64,000 nucleotides of DNA from Bacteroidales bacterium UBA1715 (GTDB lineage Bacteria > Bacteroidota > Bacteroidia > Bacteroidales > UBA1715). The notes under the pieces were generated by a model, which saw only the letters and a list, made by a program, of their open reading frames with translations, was not told the origin of the DNA and searched no databases. The DNA lies in assembly GCA_002317135.1 (NCBI GenBank), contig DCIX01000035.1, positions 16,861-80,860 on the forward strand. Reading direction: 5' to 3'. Positions 18,339-27,577 of this stretch are shown piece after piece (within the stretch, counting starts at the first letter, position 1; every line of letters starts with the position of its first letter). The position numbers and the translations under genes were made by a program.

Positions 18339-19079
18339 TTATTTATCGGCTAATAGTAAAATATCAACTAATGTGTCTTGTTTTAGAATAGTCAATCCTT
18401 TTTCTTGTTGTAATTCCTCAAAACTGGTTACCCATAATAATTTCCGTAATGAAGGAAAATGTTTTTTCATAAATTCGTATTGATAATCGTATCCGGAAAT
18501 TGTTGTTATGCCAGTTTGATGTATAGCCTGATTTATTTCTGTTGCAATCCTATTTTCTTTTATGCTATCTAATGGTAAAGAAAAATAAGGAATATAATAA
18601 CTTACAGCAAAATCTTCGTCTACGAAAATAGGTAGACAATTAAAGTTGTTTGATTCCACATATATTTTGCCTTTCAGATTATACTGTTTTCTTAATTCTA
18701 TAAGCTTTTTTAGGGCAGCGTTTTTATTAGAATCTGATAAATTTTTGAAATCAAGCCATAGTCCTATGTTTTCAATATTCGATAAGCTATCTGCCCATTG
18801 AGATATTTCGTAACCAGGATTTGTTGCATCTTTTTGAGGATTCCCGAAATCGTGTTTTATAATAAAAGAATGTAGTGAATCATCAAAATAGACATCGATT
18901 TCTAGACCTTCATACTTATATTGAAATTTTTGAGCTTTTGCAATATCATTAGCTCTATGCAACCATACTTTATGTGTATATATTTGTTTTGTATCTATTG
19001 TTTTTTGACAAGAGATACATAAAAAACATCCAAGTATTATTATAAAGATTCTATTCATATTCGTCTTTAAATCCCCCAT
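18339..19079 (-). CDS. Lipoprotein with glycerophosphodiesterase/PI-PLC-like fold
   Basis: A lipoprotein signal (IIILGCFLCISC, lipobox CISC) directly follows the second Met at 19058, so MNRIFII is a likely start; the upstream ATG at 19079 overlaps the preceding stop (TAAATG). The mature part begins with WLHRAND and has EGLEIDVYF and IIKHDFG, matching the HR-x-N, E-x-D and H-D pattern of GDPD-like TIM barrels. It continues with GLWLDFKNL and GKIYVESNN. About 240 residues is short but within the superfamily. Inference: a periplasmic or surface phosphodiesterase acting on glycerophospho-groups, consistent with the LTA-synthase-like gene immediately upstream. Catalytic competence and substrate are not established. 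Confidence 0.68.
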   Translation of the reverse strand: MGDLKTNMNRIFIIILGCFLCISCQKTIDTKQIYTHKVWLHRANDIAKAQKFQYKYEGLEIDVYFDDSLHSFIIKHDFGNPQKDATNPGYEISQWADSLSNIENIGLWLDFKNLSDSNKNAALKKLIELRKQYNLKGKIYVESNNFNCLPIFVDEDFAVSYYIPYFSLPLDSIKENRIATEINQAIHQTGITTISGYDYQYEFMKKHFPSLRKLLWVTSFEELQQEKGLTILKQDTLVDILLLADK

Positions 19080-21101
19080 TTACTGATCTTTTAAAGGGCG
19101 GCGTTTCAAATTATTATGTTCTATTGCGTATTGACTTAAAATTTGGTATGTATTTAAGTTTGATTGGATATCCTCTAATAGGGAATCGTTTTCAAGTCTT
19201 TTGGCCGAAAGGTTATCTTGAACTACAAACAATCGTTTATTGCTTACAAGAAGTGTATCTTGTATATAATCAATCACATCGCGGTTATTTAACATAAATG
19301 CTTGTTTTTTAGAACAATGAAAATTTGAGGAAGTATCAAATGAAGAACCTATCCAATGACATGTTTTATTTGTCTTATATTGATATCTTTTTGAAAGGAA
19401 AGCCGATAATGATGGAGTAATATCGTAATGCGAAACAACTCCTTTCATTTTTTTTGACACCTTTAACATTGGGGAATATATGATTAATGGAACATGGTAT
19501 TTGGTTATAGGATTAGAAAAGCCTAATGGACAAATTCTATGGTCGCCTGTAATGATAAAGATTGTATTATTAAAGTCAGAACGAGATTTATAGTACTCCA
19601 TTAATTTTTGAATGCTTTCGTCCATATAGCTAAAGCAAGAGAATATGTTTATGTTTTTTCTAATATTTTTCTTTTCAATAGCATTTTCACAATTTGTAAT
19701 TTTTTGTAAGACAATATGATTGTATTTATCCATATCGTCAAGTTCAAATGGCTCGTGAGTGGTTAGGGTCAAATAGACATCGGCAAATGGTCTATTGGTG
19801 CATTCTTCTTTATGTTGAATTGCGTGGTCAAACATTTCTGCATCATCTAATCCCCAGCGATGATTTTCAATAAAACTCTTTTTTATCTGTGTAGAATCTA
19901 ATTTGATATGTTGTATGTATGAGACTTTGTTTGTTTGCATAAACAAATCTTGCCCATCAAACGAAGGGCTTCCGCCATAAAAGAATGATGTTGTATAGCC
20001 GTTTGTGTAAAGTTCTTTTAATAGTGTATTGTGGTCTGGAATTGGATGCCAAACATTAGCAAAACCGTGAGCTCCATGTGGTGCAGATGCAAAAATAGCT
20101 GGTAATGCGCCAAAGGTTCTTTCTGCCGATGACAAGCAGTTTTCCCAATATAATTCTTGTGAACTTAAACTGTCAATAAATGGAGTAAAAGAAACAGATG
20201 GATTTTCAACCCCGGTCAATTTTTTCCCAAATCCTTCTACTATGATGAAAACAAAATTGGGTAAGAGTGTGTCTGAATTAGTTTGAAAAAAATCACCTAA
20301 TACATCATTGTCATTAAACACTCTCTCAAACGGATATTTTGTATTCGGATATGAATAGCTTTTATATGATTCTTGATATTTCTTTGCATAATTTTCAATG
20401 TCGCTTAACGAGACAACCTCCAATTTTTCTTTCTTATAGTTGGTTATAGATGCAACGGTGTAGTATAATTGATTCGTTGCTAGGTATAAATCGGAGTGGG
20501 AATCATACCATCTTTCATATTTGTTGATAGATTTACAAGGAAGACAGATTACCGTTGTAATACAACAGGCTAATAATCCGGAAGTCAGCCATTTTTTTAT
20601 TCTTATTTTTCTTCCAATGAAAATAGAAAGTTGAGTAGCAGTAATGTGAAGAAATAAAAATAGGATAGTATCCCATTTTATAGAAGTGGAGGAAAGTAAT
20701 ATTTCTTTTATTTCTTCAGGTGTATACGCAAAAATTATATAATCTAAAGGTTTTGACATGACACAATAGTATTCGCACAATCCCCACGAAACTAGAGTAT
20801 ATATAAATAGAAAAAGTTTTCCTATGATAGATGTGAAGCGGGGAAAAATATGAGAAAGTGCACTTAATGGAAGTGCTATCAAAACTATAAAACTACAGAA
20901 TATGCAATCAAAACATACGCCTGATAATACAACGGTTAATTCTTGTAATCCTATTTCAAATGTGTATAGAAGTTTTATAAAGAAAAGTATTCTAATAAAA
21001 AACATTAACAGCAGTAACGACAGGGTAAATTGTGTCCATTTAGAGAATACTTTATAAAGCATTTCACTTTTTATGGTAATGTTTTTTAACTTATTAAACA
21101 T
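19080..21101 (-). CDS. LTA-synthase-like membrane phosphotransferase 1 (sulfatase fold)
   Basis: From MFNKLKN (ATG at 21101) the protein has 673 residues. A longer in-frame start at 21170 would run into the divergent promoter, so 21101 is preferred. There are about five N-terminal membrane segments (residues 25-190) and then a periplasmic alkaline-phosphatase/sulfatase domain: FIIVEGFGK (metal Glu), CLSSAERTFGALPAI (Thr329 at the catalytic position), ITGDHRICP and YHVPLIIYSP (metal ligands). Enzymes of this family move phosphoglycerol or phosphoethanolamine from phospholipid to glycans or lipids. In a Gram-negative host, LTA itself is not expected. Coupled to the GDPD-like lipoprotein gene. 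Confidence 0.88.
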   Translation of the reverse strand: MFNKLKNITIKSEMLYKVFSKWTQFTLSLLLLMFFIRILFFIKLLYTFEIGLQELTVVLSGVCFDCIFCSFIVLIALPLSALSHIFPRFTSIIGKLFLFIYTLVSWGLCEYYCVMSKPLDYIIFAYTPEEIKEILLSSTSIKWDTILFLFLHITATQLSIFIGRKIRIKKWLTSGLLACCITTVICLPCKSINKYERWYDSHSDLYLATNQLYYTVASITNYKKEKLEVVSLSDIENYAKKYQESYKSYSYPNTKYPFERVFNDNDVLGDFFQTNSDTLLPNFVFIIVEGFGKKLTGVENPSVSFTPFIDSLSSQELYWENCLSSAERTFGALPAIFASAPHGAHGFANVWHPIPDHNTLLKELYTNGYTTSFFYGGSPSFDGQDLFMQTNKVSYIQHIKLDSTQIKKSFIENHRWGLDDAEMFDHAIQHKEECTNRPFADVYLTLTTHEPFELDDMDKYNHIVLQKITNCENAIEKKNIRKNINIFSCFSYMDESIQKLMEYYKSRSDFNNTIFIITGDHRICPLGFSNPITKYHVPLIIYSPMLKVSKKMKGVVSHYDITPSLSAFLSKRYQYKTNKTCHWIGSSFDTSSNFHCSKKQAFMLNNRDVIDYIQDTLLVSNKRLFVVQDNLSAKRLENDSLLEDIQSNLNTYQILSQYAIEHNNLKRRPLKDQ

Positions 21102-21154
21102 CGCTGTTTGGGGACCGTAGGTAAGTTTGACCAAAAATAAAAAATTTAGAATAA

Positions 21155-21184
21155 TTTGATTCTTATGCAATATGTTTATTTTTG
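21155..21184 (+). promoter_or_regulatory. Promoter of the acyltransferase gene
   Basis: TTTG at 21155-21158 and TATTTTTG at 21177-21184 match the -33/-7 pattern with 18 bp between. Any coding start before about 21190 is therefore unlikely. The region also serves the divergent LTA-synthase-like gene starting at 21101. Confidence 0.6.
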
Positions 21185-21200
21185 CGGTAAAATAATGTAC

Positions 21201-22757
21201 ATGAAAGTATATTCTCTCTCAAAAGATGACACTCTATTGATAAAAGGAATGGCGATTTTCTCCATTATCTTGCATAATTTTTTTCACAAGTTAGAGCCGT
21301 CGCCAGGAGAGAATGAATTTAGTTTTGACTTAGAACGAATTTTATTGTTCTTTCAACAAATATGCGAACAACCATTTGATTGTATCAACCTTTTGTTTAG
21401 CTATTTAGGACATTATGGTGTGCAAATCTTCATTTTTATTAGTGGTTTTGGTTTAACCTTATCCATGCTTAGGACTCCACGAACTTGGGGAGATTTTGTG
21501 GGTGCTAGATTGAAAAAATTATTTCCGTTGTTGTTAACGGGGATTATTGTTTATTTGTTGAGTTATGGCTTGTTTCATTCAAATATACCTTCTTCAAATA
21601 CGTATGGTCAAATTTTGCATAAGCTATTGTTTGTTCATACCTTATTGCCTTTCGAAGGTACGGAATTAGTAGGCCCATGGTGGTTTTTTGGATTAATATT
21701 CCAATTATATATTCTATTCCCTTTATTGTTAAAATGTATACAAAGGTTTGGACTAAAGGCTTTATTTACCATTGCATTAGTGGCCTATGTTTGGATTTAT
21801 GTTTCACAAAATTATTTCCGCGTATTATGGAGTTTGCCTTTGTTGCAAAATGCTCCTGGACATATGTTAGAGTTTAGTTTTGGTATTTGGTTTGCTCTTA
21901 ACAAAGACAAGAATTTACATTGGATTTGGTGTTTGTTAGCTTTTGTCTTATTCGTTTTAGGTAATATTTATCCGTTATTCTTCCCTGCTACATTTATTTC
22001 GATTACAATCATATTTTTGTTTTTGTTTCCAGCTATAAAATTTTTGTTTACGCGTATTCCCTTGTGTTCTCGTTTTTTTACCTATTTAGGTGGAATTTCA
22101 ATGTTGCTGTTTGCTACCCATGCAATCTTTAGAGAACCTTTTGTTACATTAGGAAACCATTTAGATAAAGCTTATTGGGGATTATTGCTTGCTGCCATTT
22201 TCATGACTGTAAGTATCGGAGTTGCATTGGCTTCACAAGGGGTATATGTATGGTTATGTCGTGGATTTGAAAAAATCCGTGTTTCGCAGAGTATAAGTGT
22301 TCCATTGGAACGATTTTGTAAAACATTTGCTGTTTTGTTTTTTGCTTATGTTGTATTGTTTTATGCAATATCAGGCTTAACACCTTTTGATGAAAGAGGC
22401 ATTGAACCTAAAACATTCAATGCCAATATCAAAATTCATACAGATGATTTATATTCTCCTATTGCAAACTATAAAATTGAAACTTTTTCTAATGGTTTGT
22501 ATGTTCATTTAGCATTTGATTTCCCGAATAACAACGCTCCTTCTGTTGTTTTAGATATACCATCGCTGCATTGGAAGGATTTATCGTTGCGTACTATGCC
22601 GGCAGATAGCGGATGGGTCCATTACGAATGTAATTATCTGTATTATAGCTCATGTTTTCACACGTTAAAAAACGACAAACTTAAATTGTATTTTTGGAAT
22701 ACGGATAAGGTAAAAGGGGAAGTCAAGAATATATATGTGAAGGTAACTACTAAATAG
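21201..22757 (+). CDS. Acyltransferase family 3 protein with C-terminal beta-rich domain
   Basis: From MKVYSLSKDD the protein has 518 residues. The N-terminal 370 are a polytopic OafA/acyltransferase-3 membrane domain (IKGMAIFSIILHNFFH with its active-site His, GHYGVQIFIFISGFGL, LKKLFPLL). After the last membrane helix comes a domain of about 125 residues ending LKLYFWNTDKVKG, which resembles the C-termini of the two neighbouring LTA-synthase-like proteins. These enzymes put acetyl or other acyl groups on sugars at the inner membrane. An earlier ATG at 21156 lies inside the promoter. Its stop directly abuts the stop of the converging gene at 22758. Confidence 0.88.
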   Translation: MKVYSLSKDDTLLIKGMAIFSIILHNFFHKLEPSPGENEFSFDLERILLFFQQICEQPFDCINLLFSYLGHYGVQIFIFISGFGLTLSMLRTPRTWGDFVGARLKKLFPLLLTGIIVYLLSYGLFHSNIPSSNTYGQILHKLLFVHTLLPFEGTELVGPWWFFGLIFQLYILFPLLLKCIQRFGLKALFTIALVAYVWIYVSQNYFRVLWSLPLLQNAPGHMLEFSFGIWFALNKDKNLHWIWCLLAFVLFVLGNIYPLFFPATFISITIIFLFLFPAIKFLFTRIPLCSRFFTYLGGISMLLFATHAIFREPFVTLGNHLDKAYWGLLLAAIFMTVSIGVALASQGVYVWLCRGFEKIRVSQSISVPLERFCKTFAVLFFAYVVLFYAISGLTPFDERGIEPKTFNANIKIHTDDLYSPIANYKIETFSNGLYVHLAFDFPNNNAPSVVLDIPSLHWKDLSLRTMPADSGWVHYECNYLYYSSCFHTLKNDKLKLYFWNTDKVKGEVKNIYVKVTTK

Positions 22758-25097
22758 TTATTCTACCTCGGAGATTCCTACATGTAAGTCAGTTATTTTA
22801 AATGGAATTTGCTTTGGATTCCAGATAAATAGATCTAACACATTACCTTTTTTATTGTATTGTTGTAAACTAATCATAGCGTTGCTAAAGTCGAATGTTT
22901 GCCATGTTCCATATTCCATTTTGATAGGGTATGCTTCCCAGAAAATTTGTGTGGAACTTGTATCGGTAACTTTTATGACTAGCATAGGATCTTGTACAAT
23001 GGTATCATTTGCTAGCGTATATTGACAGGTAAAAAATGGACCTAGTAGCTTGTGACCAGATTTTAGTTTAAAGGATAGTAAATTAAAATATTCGTCTTGA
23101 ATATTAGCAGTATCTAATTTCCCTTGTGGAAAGTAATCCCTAAAATTTCTGAAATCTTTATGTACAAGTTCTTTTCGACTAGTATAGATGTTTGTTGAAT
23201 CAATTAAAGCATTACATGAGCAAACATATAAGTCAAGATATTTATATGTGTTAAGTAGGTTTTTTATGCTATCGTTTAAGGCCTTTTCTTTGACTTTATG
23301 TAATTGTAGTCTGTTCTTGTTGTAACGAATGTTGTAACAAGTGTTTTCATATACATAGTATTGATTATAAATCATACTGACAACATTGCGGGAAACATCA
23401 ATTTGAGGTGCAAATGTTGTACTTCTAAAAGTAGAAGAGGTGTCAAGTTGTGAATTTATCCATGAAACAGATTCTGGTTGTTTCATGTTGTATTGTTTTG
23501 ATAGCATTGTTGTAATTGATGCAGGAATATCTCTATGGCTTACAACTGCAGGAATTTCTTTTACTCTATTAAGCATTGGAGACCATATTATTAGAGGAAC
23601 ATGGTATCGTTCTAGAATAAATGTATTTATATTGAAATTATGATCTCCAGTGATAATAAATATAGTATTCTCAAAACCTTCGTGAGTACTATAGTCTTGT
23701 ATGAGTTGTTGTATTGACTCATCAACATAGAGATATGATGCTGCTGCAATTTTATCTGGATTTTGTTTGGCCTTTTGCTCGTTTGTTTTTTCTATATATT
23801 GGCTTACATACTGTTCTTTTTGGGGATATTCCCATGGATCGTGGCTCGTTAGCGTCATATAAACTTCGAAGCGTGGTTTTTCTGAAGAAAAATCGATGTT
23901 GTTAATTGCTTCTTTAAAAAGGAATTTATCAAGTAGTCCCCAGTTGTTTCTTTGTGATGTTGTGTCATAGTTTTTTTCAAAGCATTGTTTCCCGTCTTGC
24001 AAATCAATAAAATGACTCATATCATCAAAACCACACCAACCACCATAGTAAAATGAAAAGTCGTATCCGTTTTCTTTTAGAAATTTAGGTAGGGAATAAA
24101 AGTCTGGTGCATCTTTCTTATAAGCCATGAAACCGCCTCGCCCAAATGGTAATGCTCCTAAGGTACCAGGTAAAACTCCCGCTGTGCGTTGTGAAACCGA
24201 AAGGCAATTGTTCCATGTTAATGCGTGTTCGGATAGAGAATCAAGGAAAGGGGTCGCAGTTGTGTAAGTACTATATTTCCCACTATTTTCTTTGGCCAAT
24301 CCTTCTACAATAATAAGAACAATATTGGGCTTTTTCTCTTGTAAATCAAAGAAAGGTAATAAGTTACTTGTCGTGTCTTTTTCATGTAAAAATGGACATT
24401 TTTGTGATTTGAAAATTCTTTCAGGAAAGTATGAATGAAATGTTTTGGCGTTTTTATAAATGGTTTCTTTGTCGAAATTATTGAGAGTATTACCTTCAAT
24501 GATACTAGAAACGAAATAACAGGCTTTGTTGCATTGTTCCGGATATGATAGATTCTCAATTGAATTGTCATAACAAGTTATTCGTATTGTGCCACATAGG
24601 GCAATGATACTGATGACAGGTATTAGAACAAATTTCTTTAGTTCAATTTGAATCTTTGTTGCATAGAAAAATACGATAGGGTAGAGTATGTAGATAAGAT
24701 ACATCCACCAAGGCGCTAATCCGGAATTAATAATGGTTTCTTTTATTTCACTTAAAGAATATAGAAATAGTATACGATCGAGTGGAAATTGTGCTTTTGC
24801 ATAAAAAGAAACTAGAGTTAATCCAATGTATAGTGATATGCAAAGTAAAATCCGAAAAATCGTATTGGTTGCTTTGGGAAATATTTTTGATGATAGTAAA
24901 TAGAGTGGTAACACTAGTAACGCACCTGGAATAGTATAGGTGGTGTCAAAGCAAAATCCTAAGAGGTTATTTTTTATATGGGTGAAAAAATCTCCTACAT
25001 AGAAAGTGGAAAATAGTGCTTCTATAAAACGAATATCAAATATGGCTACTATGAACCATATACAAAGGCTGCTATAGGCAAGTATCCTATTCTTCAT
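22758..25097 (-). CDS. LTA-synthase-like membrane phosphotransferase 2
   Basis: A 779-residue protein. Membrane segments occupy residues 5-170. The sulfatase-fold domain has LIIVEGLAKE, CLSVSQRTAGVLPG (Thr305 at the nucleophile position), ITGDHNFN and YHVPLIIWSP. A C-terminal extension of about 150 residues ends LDLFIWNPKQIPFKITDLHV and appears related to the tail of the acyltransferase and of the upstream paralogue. It follows paralogue 3 by 2 bp and is surely cotranscribed with it. Function inferred from family: transfer of phosphoglycerol or phosphoethanolamine to an envelope glycan or lipid. The tail could bind the glycan acceptor. Confidence 0.87.
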   Translation of the reverse strand: MKNRILAYSSLCIWFIVAIFDIRFIEALFSTFYVGDFFTHIKNNLLGFCFDTTYTIPGALLVLPLYLLSSKIFPKATNTIFRILLCISLYIGLTLVSFYAKAQFPLDRILFLYSLSEIKETIINSGLAPWWMYLIYILYPIVFFYATKIQIELKKFVLIPVISIIALCGTIRITCYDNSIENLSYPEQCNKACYFVSSIIEGNTLNNFDKETIYKNAKTFHSYFPERIFKSQKCPFLHEKDTTSNLLPFFDLQEKKPNIVLIIVEGLAKENSGKYSTYTTATPFLDSLSEHALTWNNCLSVSQRTAGVLPGTLGALPFGRGGFMAYKKDAPDFYSLPKFLKENGYDFSFYYGGWCGFDDMSHFIDLQDGKQCFEKNYDTTSQRNNWGLLDKFLFKEAINNIDFSSEKPRFEVYMTLTSHDPWEYPQKEQYVSQYIEKTNEQKAKQNPDKIAAASYLYVDESIQQLIQDYSTHEGFENTIFIITGDHNFNINTFILERYHVPLIIWSPMLNRVKEIPAVVSHRDIPASITTMLSKQYNMKQPESVSWINSQLDTSSTFRSTTFAPQIDVSRNVVSMIYNQYYVYENTCYNIRYNKNRLQLHKVKEKALNDSIKNLLNTYKYLDLYVCSCNALIDSTNIYTSRKELVHKDFRNFRDYFPQGKLDTANIQDEYFNLLSFKLKSGHKLLGPFFTCQYTLANDTIVQDPMLVIKVTDTSSTQIFWEAYPIKMEYGTWQTFDFSNAMISLQQYNKKGNVLDLFIWNPKQIPFKITDLHVGISEVE

Positions 25098-25099
25098 TG

Positions 25100-27517
25100 T
25101 TATTCGTTTTCGTTGGCAAATATAGAAAGTTTCACATTATATAATGAAACTGAATGTTTGGGATTCCATACATCGTCTTTGTGGGTTGTCATCATATATA
25201 TTGACAACATAGGATTACTGGAATTGTTAAGAGCTAATGTTTTTGTAATTTGTATAGGATACTTTTTATTTGCTTGATAGCTACTTGATTGTATATATTT
25301 TGAAATATAATCTTCGTTATATATTTTAGAAATGCTATCGCCTTCGCAGTTAAAAACAATAGAGATAAATTGGTCTTGATATACATTGCCTGTATACGAT
25401 ATTTCACCGGTTATTGTTACTTTCAATTCGGAGAACTGTCCTGGAATGTTATCTTTTAATAAATCTGCATATATCCGTCCGGATATACTTGGTTTTTCTT
25501 GGGGACTATTACACGTAATGGAGTCTATTTGAATTGTTTTAATTAGTTTGTATTGTTTCTCTTGTAATAGGGGCGAGAATGTTATGCTATTATTGGTATA
25601 TACATAGTTATCTATATATACTAAAGATTGTAGTTTTTTTACAATAGATTGTTGTAGTTTAGAATTCTTCTTCTCTTGTTTACCAATTCTTAGATTTTCT
25701 TGAATCTTGTATATGGTATTTTGTCCATCTTCTGCGGAAAAATAGTAATCTCCAATAATTCCATCTACGATTTCACGACTATATCGTAGGAAATATTGAT
25801 TTATGTTTGAACGAAAGTGTACAGCCGTATCTAAACCTTCGCCAACCCATTGTACAGTTTCTGTTTTGGGTAGTGAAAAATTCCCAGAAAGTAATGCTGA
25901 TAGAGAAGGTGCAATGTCATTATGTGAGACTACGGAATTATATGTTTTTGCTTGTTTTAGCAATGGAGACCAAATGATAAGGGGAACATGATAGGGATCT
26001 AATGGATTTGTTTTGTCTAGATTCATGCTATGATCGCCAGTTATGACAAAAATGGTGTTTTTGTCAAGGCCTGATTTTGAATAGGCAGTCAAAAAATGTT
26101 GTATAGCATCATCCGCATATAATGTTGATGCGAGAACGCCAATGTTATCTTGTAGAATGTTTTGTGATTTTTTTGAAAGTGATTTATATAGTTTTTGTGC
26201 TTTTGTGTAATAGCTTTCTTGCAGTTTTTTGTCTTTTAAATTCAAATTTTCATGTTGGCTTATTGTTACATATAAATCACAATATGGTTTTGTTGAATCT
26301 CTTTGACAGACTTGTTCAAGGCTTTTTTGAAATAAGACATCATCGTTATAGCCCCAATATGTGCCGTCTTTTTCGCTATCGTTATCCTTGCAGAATTCGT
26401 CATAGTAGGGTGACATGTAGTCGATATCTTGTGCGATAAGATAGTCATAGATTCTATCAAAAGAGAAATTTCCAGCATAAAAAGCATTGGTATTGTAACC
26501 GTTTGATTTCAAGAGAGAAAGTAAACTGTTGTGCTTAGGTATGTCACCAAATTGAAACCCTTTTAACCCATGAGGAACCGAACCGGTAACAGCAGGAACT
26601 GCTCCAAAACTTCGTGGAGTTGTTGATAGGCAATTTTTCCAATATAACGATTTTTTTGTAAGTGATTTTAGAAAGGGCATAAAACAGACTTTGTCTGGAT
26701 TTTCACCCATTAAATCTGCTCCGAGCGATTCTACGATAATAATAACAACATTAGGTTGTGTCGAATCGGTTTTGAAATATGGTTTTAATACATTAGGAAT
26801 GGTATTTTTTCGTTCTAAAACAAAGGTAGAATCCAATAATCCCCGGTCTGAATATATGTCTGAATATGATTGGAGATAGAGACTATCGATTTTGGGTGAT
26901 TTTAGTCGTTGCTCGTCTTTCGTCAAGGTGGAGGTGTCAAGGCTAGCATGTATGCATCTCCATATTTTGTTGCCAAATTGTTGACAAGAGTTGGGAGTTA
27001 TGGTGAAAAATAACGGTGCGGAAATAAGTGAAAAAGCTGTTATTACGGCCAAGAGTATGTTACTTTTAGTAAATTTTTTTTTTGCAAGTTGTAACGAAGC
27101 ATATATGTATAGGCCAATAAATAGTATGCATTCCAGGTAGTTTATGAAATGTATTGCGCTATGGGTTGTGCTTACAATTTCCCATATTGGTCGTAGAAAT
27201 AATTCTCGTCCCATTACGATGCCAGTTTTGCCTGTATAGATGGACAGACAAATTTCCAAGAAGGAAAGAATGCAAAATAGAGTGGAGCATGTGATAATTG
27301 CAGCTTTTTTAGAAAAAGATGCAATTACGATGAAGAGGATAAAGGTAACGAGTACTTGTATACCGATGGAACTAAGGTCTTCTACAAGTAAACTGCAATA
27401 CTGTTCGCATTCAATGCCACGGGAAATTGTCCAAAGACAATCTGTTATGCGTATTACAATGGTTGTTAGTAGAAAACAAATAACTAATCCGATAAATGCC
27501 GATAATTTGTTTTTCAT
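25100..27517 (-). CDS. LTA-synthase-like membrane phosphotransferase 3 (Ser at catalytic position)
   Basis: An 805-residue protein with N-terminal membrane segments (residues 5-175). The phosphotransferase domain has IIIVESLGAD, CLSTTPRSFGAVPAV, ITGDHSMN and YHVPLIIWSP, so the metal ligands are intact. At the nucleophile position it has Ser303 (codon AGT at 26611-26609), where its two paralogues have Thr. Ser can act as nucleophile in alkaline phosphatases, so the enzyme may still be active. The C-terminal 170 residues form the beta-rich extension (LSIYMMTTHKDDVWNP, VKLSIF). First gene of the two-gene operon. No clear promoter was seen in the 60 bp upstream, which also hold the terminator of the preceding lipoprotein gene. 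Confidence 0.86.
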   Translation of the reverse strand: MKNKLSAFIGLVICFLLTTIVIRITDCLWTISRGIECEQYCSLLVEDLSSIGIQVLVTFILFIVIASFSKKAAIITCSTLFCILSFLEICLSIYTGKTGIVMGRELFLRPIWEIVSTTHSAIHFINYLECILFIGLYIYASLQLAKKKFTKSNILLAVITAFSLISAPLFFTITPNSCQQFGNKIWRCIHASLDTSTLTKDEQRLKSPKIDSLYLQSYSDIYSDRGLLDSTFVLERKNTIPNVLKPYFKTDSTQPNVVIIIVESLGADLMGENPDKVCFMPFLKSLTKKSLYWKNCLSTTPRSFGAVPAVTGSVPHGLKGFQFGDIPKHNSLLSLLKSNGYNTNAFYAGNFSFDRIYDYLIAQDIDYMSPYYDEFCKDNDSEKDGTYWGYNDDVLFQKSLEQVCQRDSTKPYCDLYVTISQHENLNLKDKKLQESYYTKAQKLYKSLSKKSQNILQDNIGVLASTLYADDAIQHFLTAYSKSGLDKNTIFVITGDHSMNLDKTNPLDPYHVPLIIWSPLLKQAKTYNSVVSHNDIAPSLSALLSGNFSLPKTETVQWVGEGLDTAVHFRSNINQYFLRYSREIVDGIIGDYYFSAEDGQNTIYKIQENLRIGKQEKKNSKLQQSIVKKLQSLVYIDNYVYTNNSITFSPLLQEKQYKLIKTIQIDSITCNSPQEKPSISGRIYADLLKDNIPGQFSELKVTITGEISYTGNVYQDQFISIVFNCEGDSISKIYNEDYISKYIQSSSYQANKKYPIQITKTLALNNSSNPMLSIYMMTTHKDDVWNPKHSVSLYNVKLSIFANENE

Positions 27518-27544
27518 AGTTGAAGACCTGGGAATTTTAAAATA

Positions 27545-27571
27545 AAAAGAGACAATGTTATCATTGCCTCT
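27545..27571 (-). terminator. Terminator after the proC-lipoprotein operon
   Basis: On the minus strand gaggcaatg, loop ataa, cattgtctc forms a 9-bp stem with one G-U pair, followed by a run of five T. It lies 7 bp after the lipoprotein stop. Confidence 0.75.
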
Positions 27572-27577
27572 TTTATG

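Noticed and set aside
21101..21201. Longer starts for LTA-synthase-like 1 (21170) and the acyltransferase (21156)
   Set aside because: Both would extend across the promoter elements found in this gap.
19080..27517. True lipoteichoic acid synthesis
   Set aside because: The organism looks Gram-negative. The fold is shared by phosphoethanolamine and phosphoglycerol transferases, so only the family is called.
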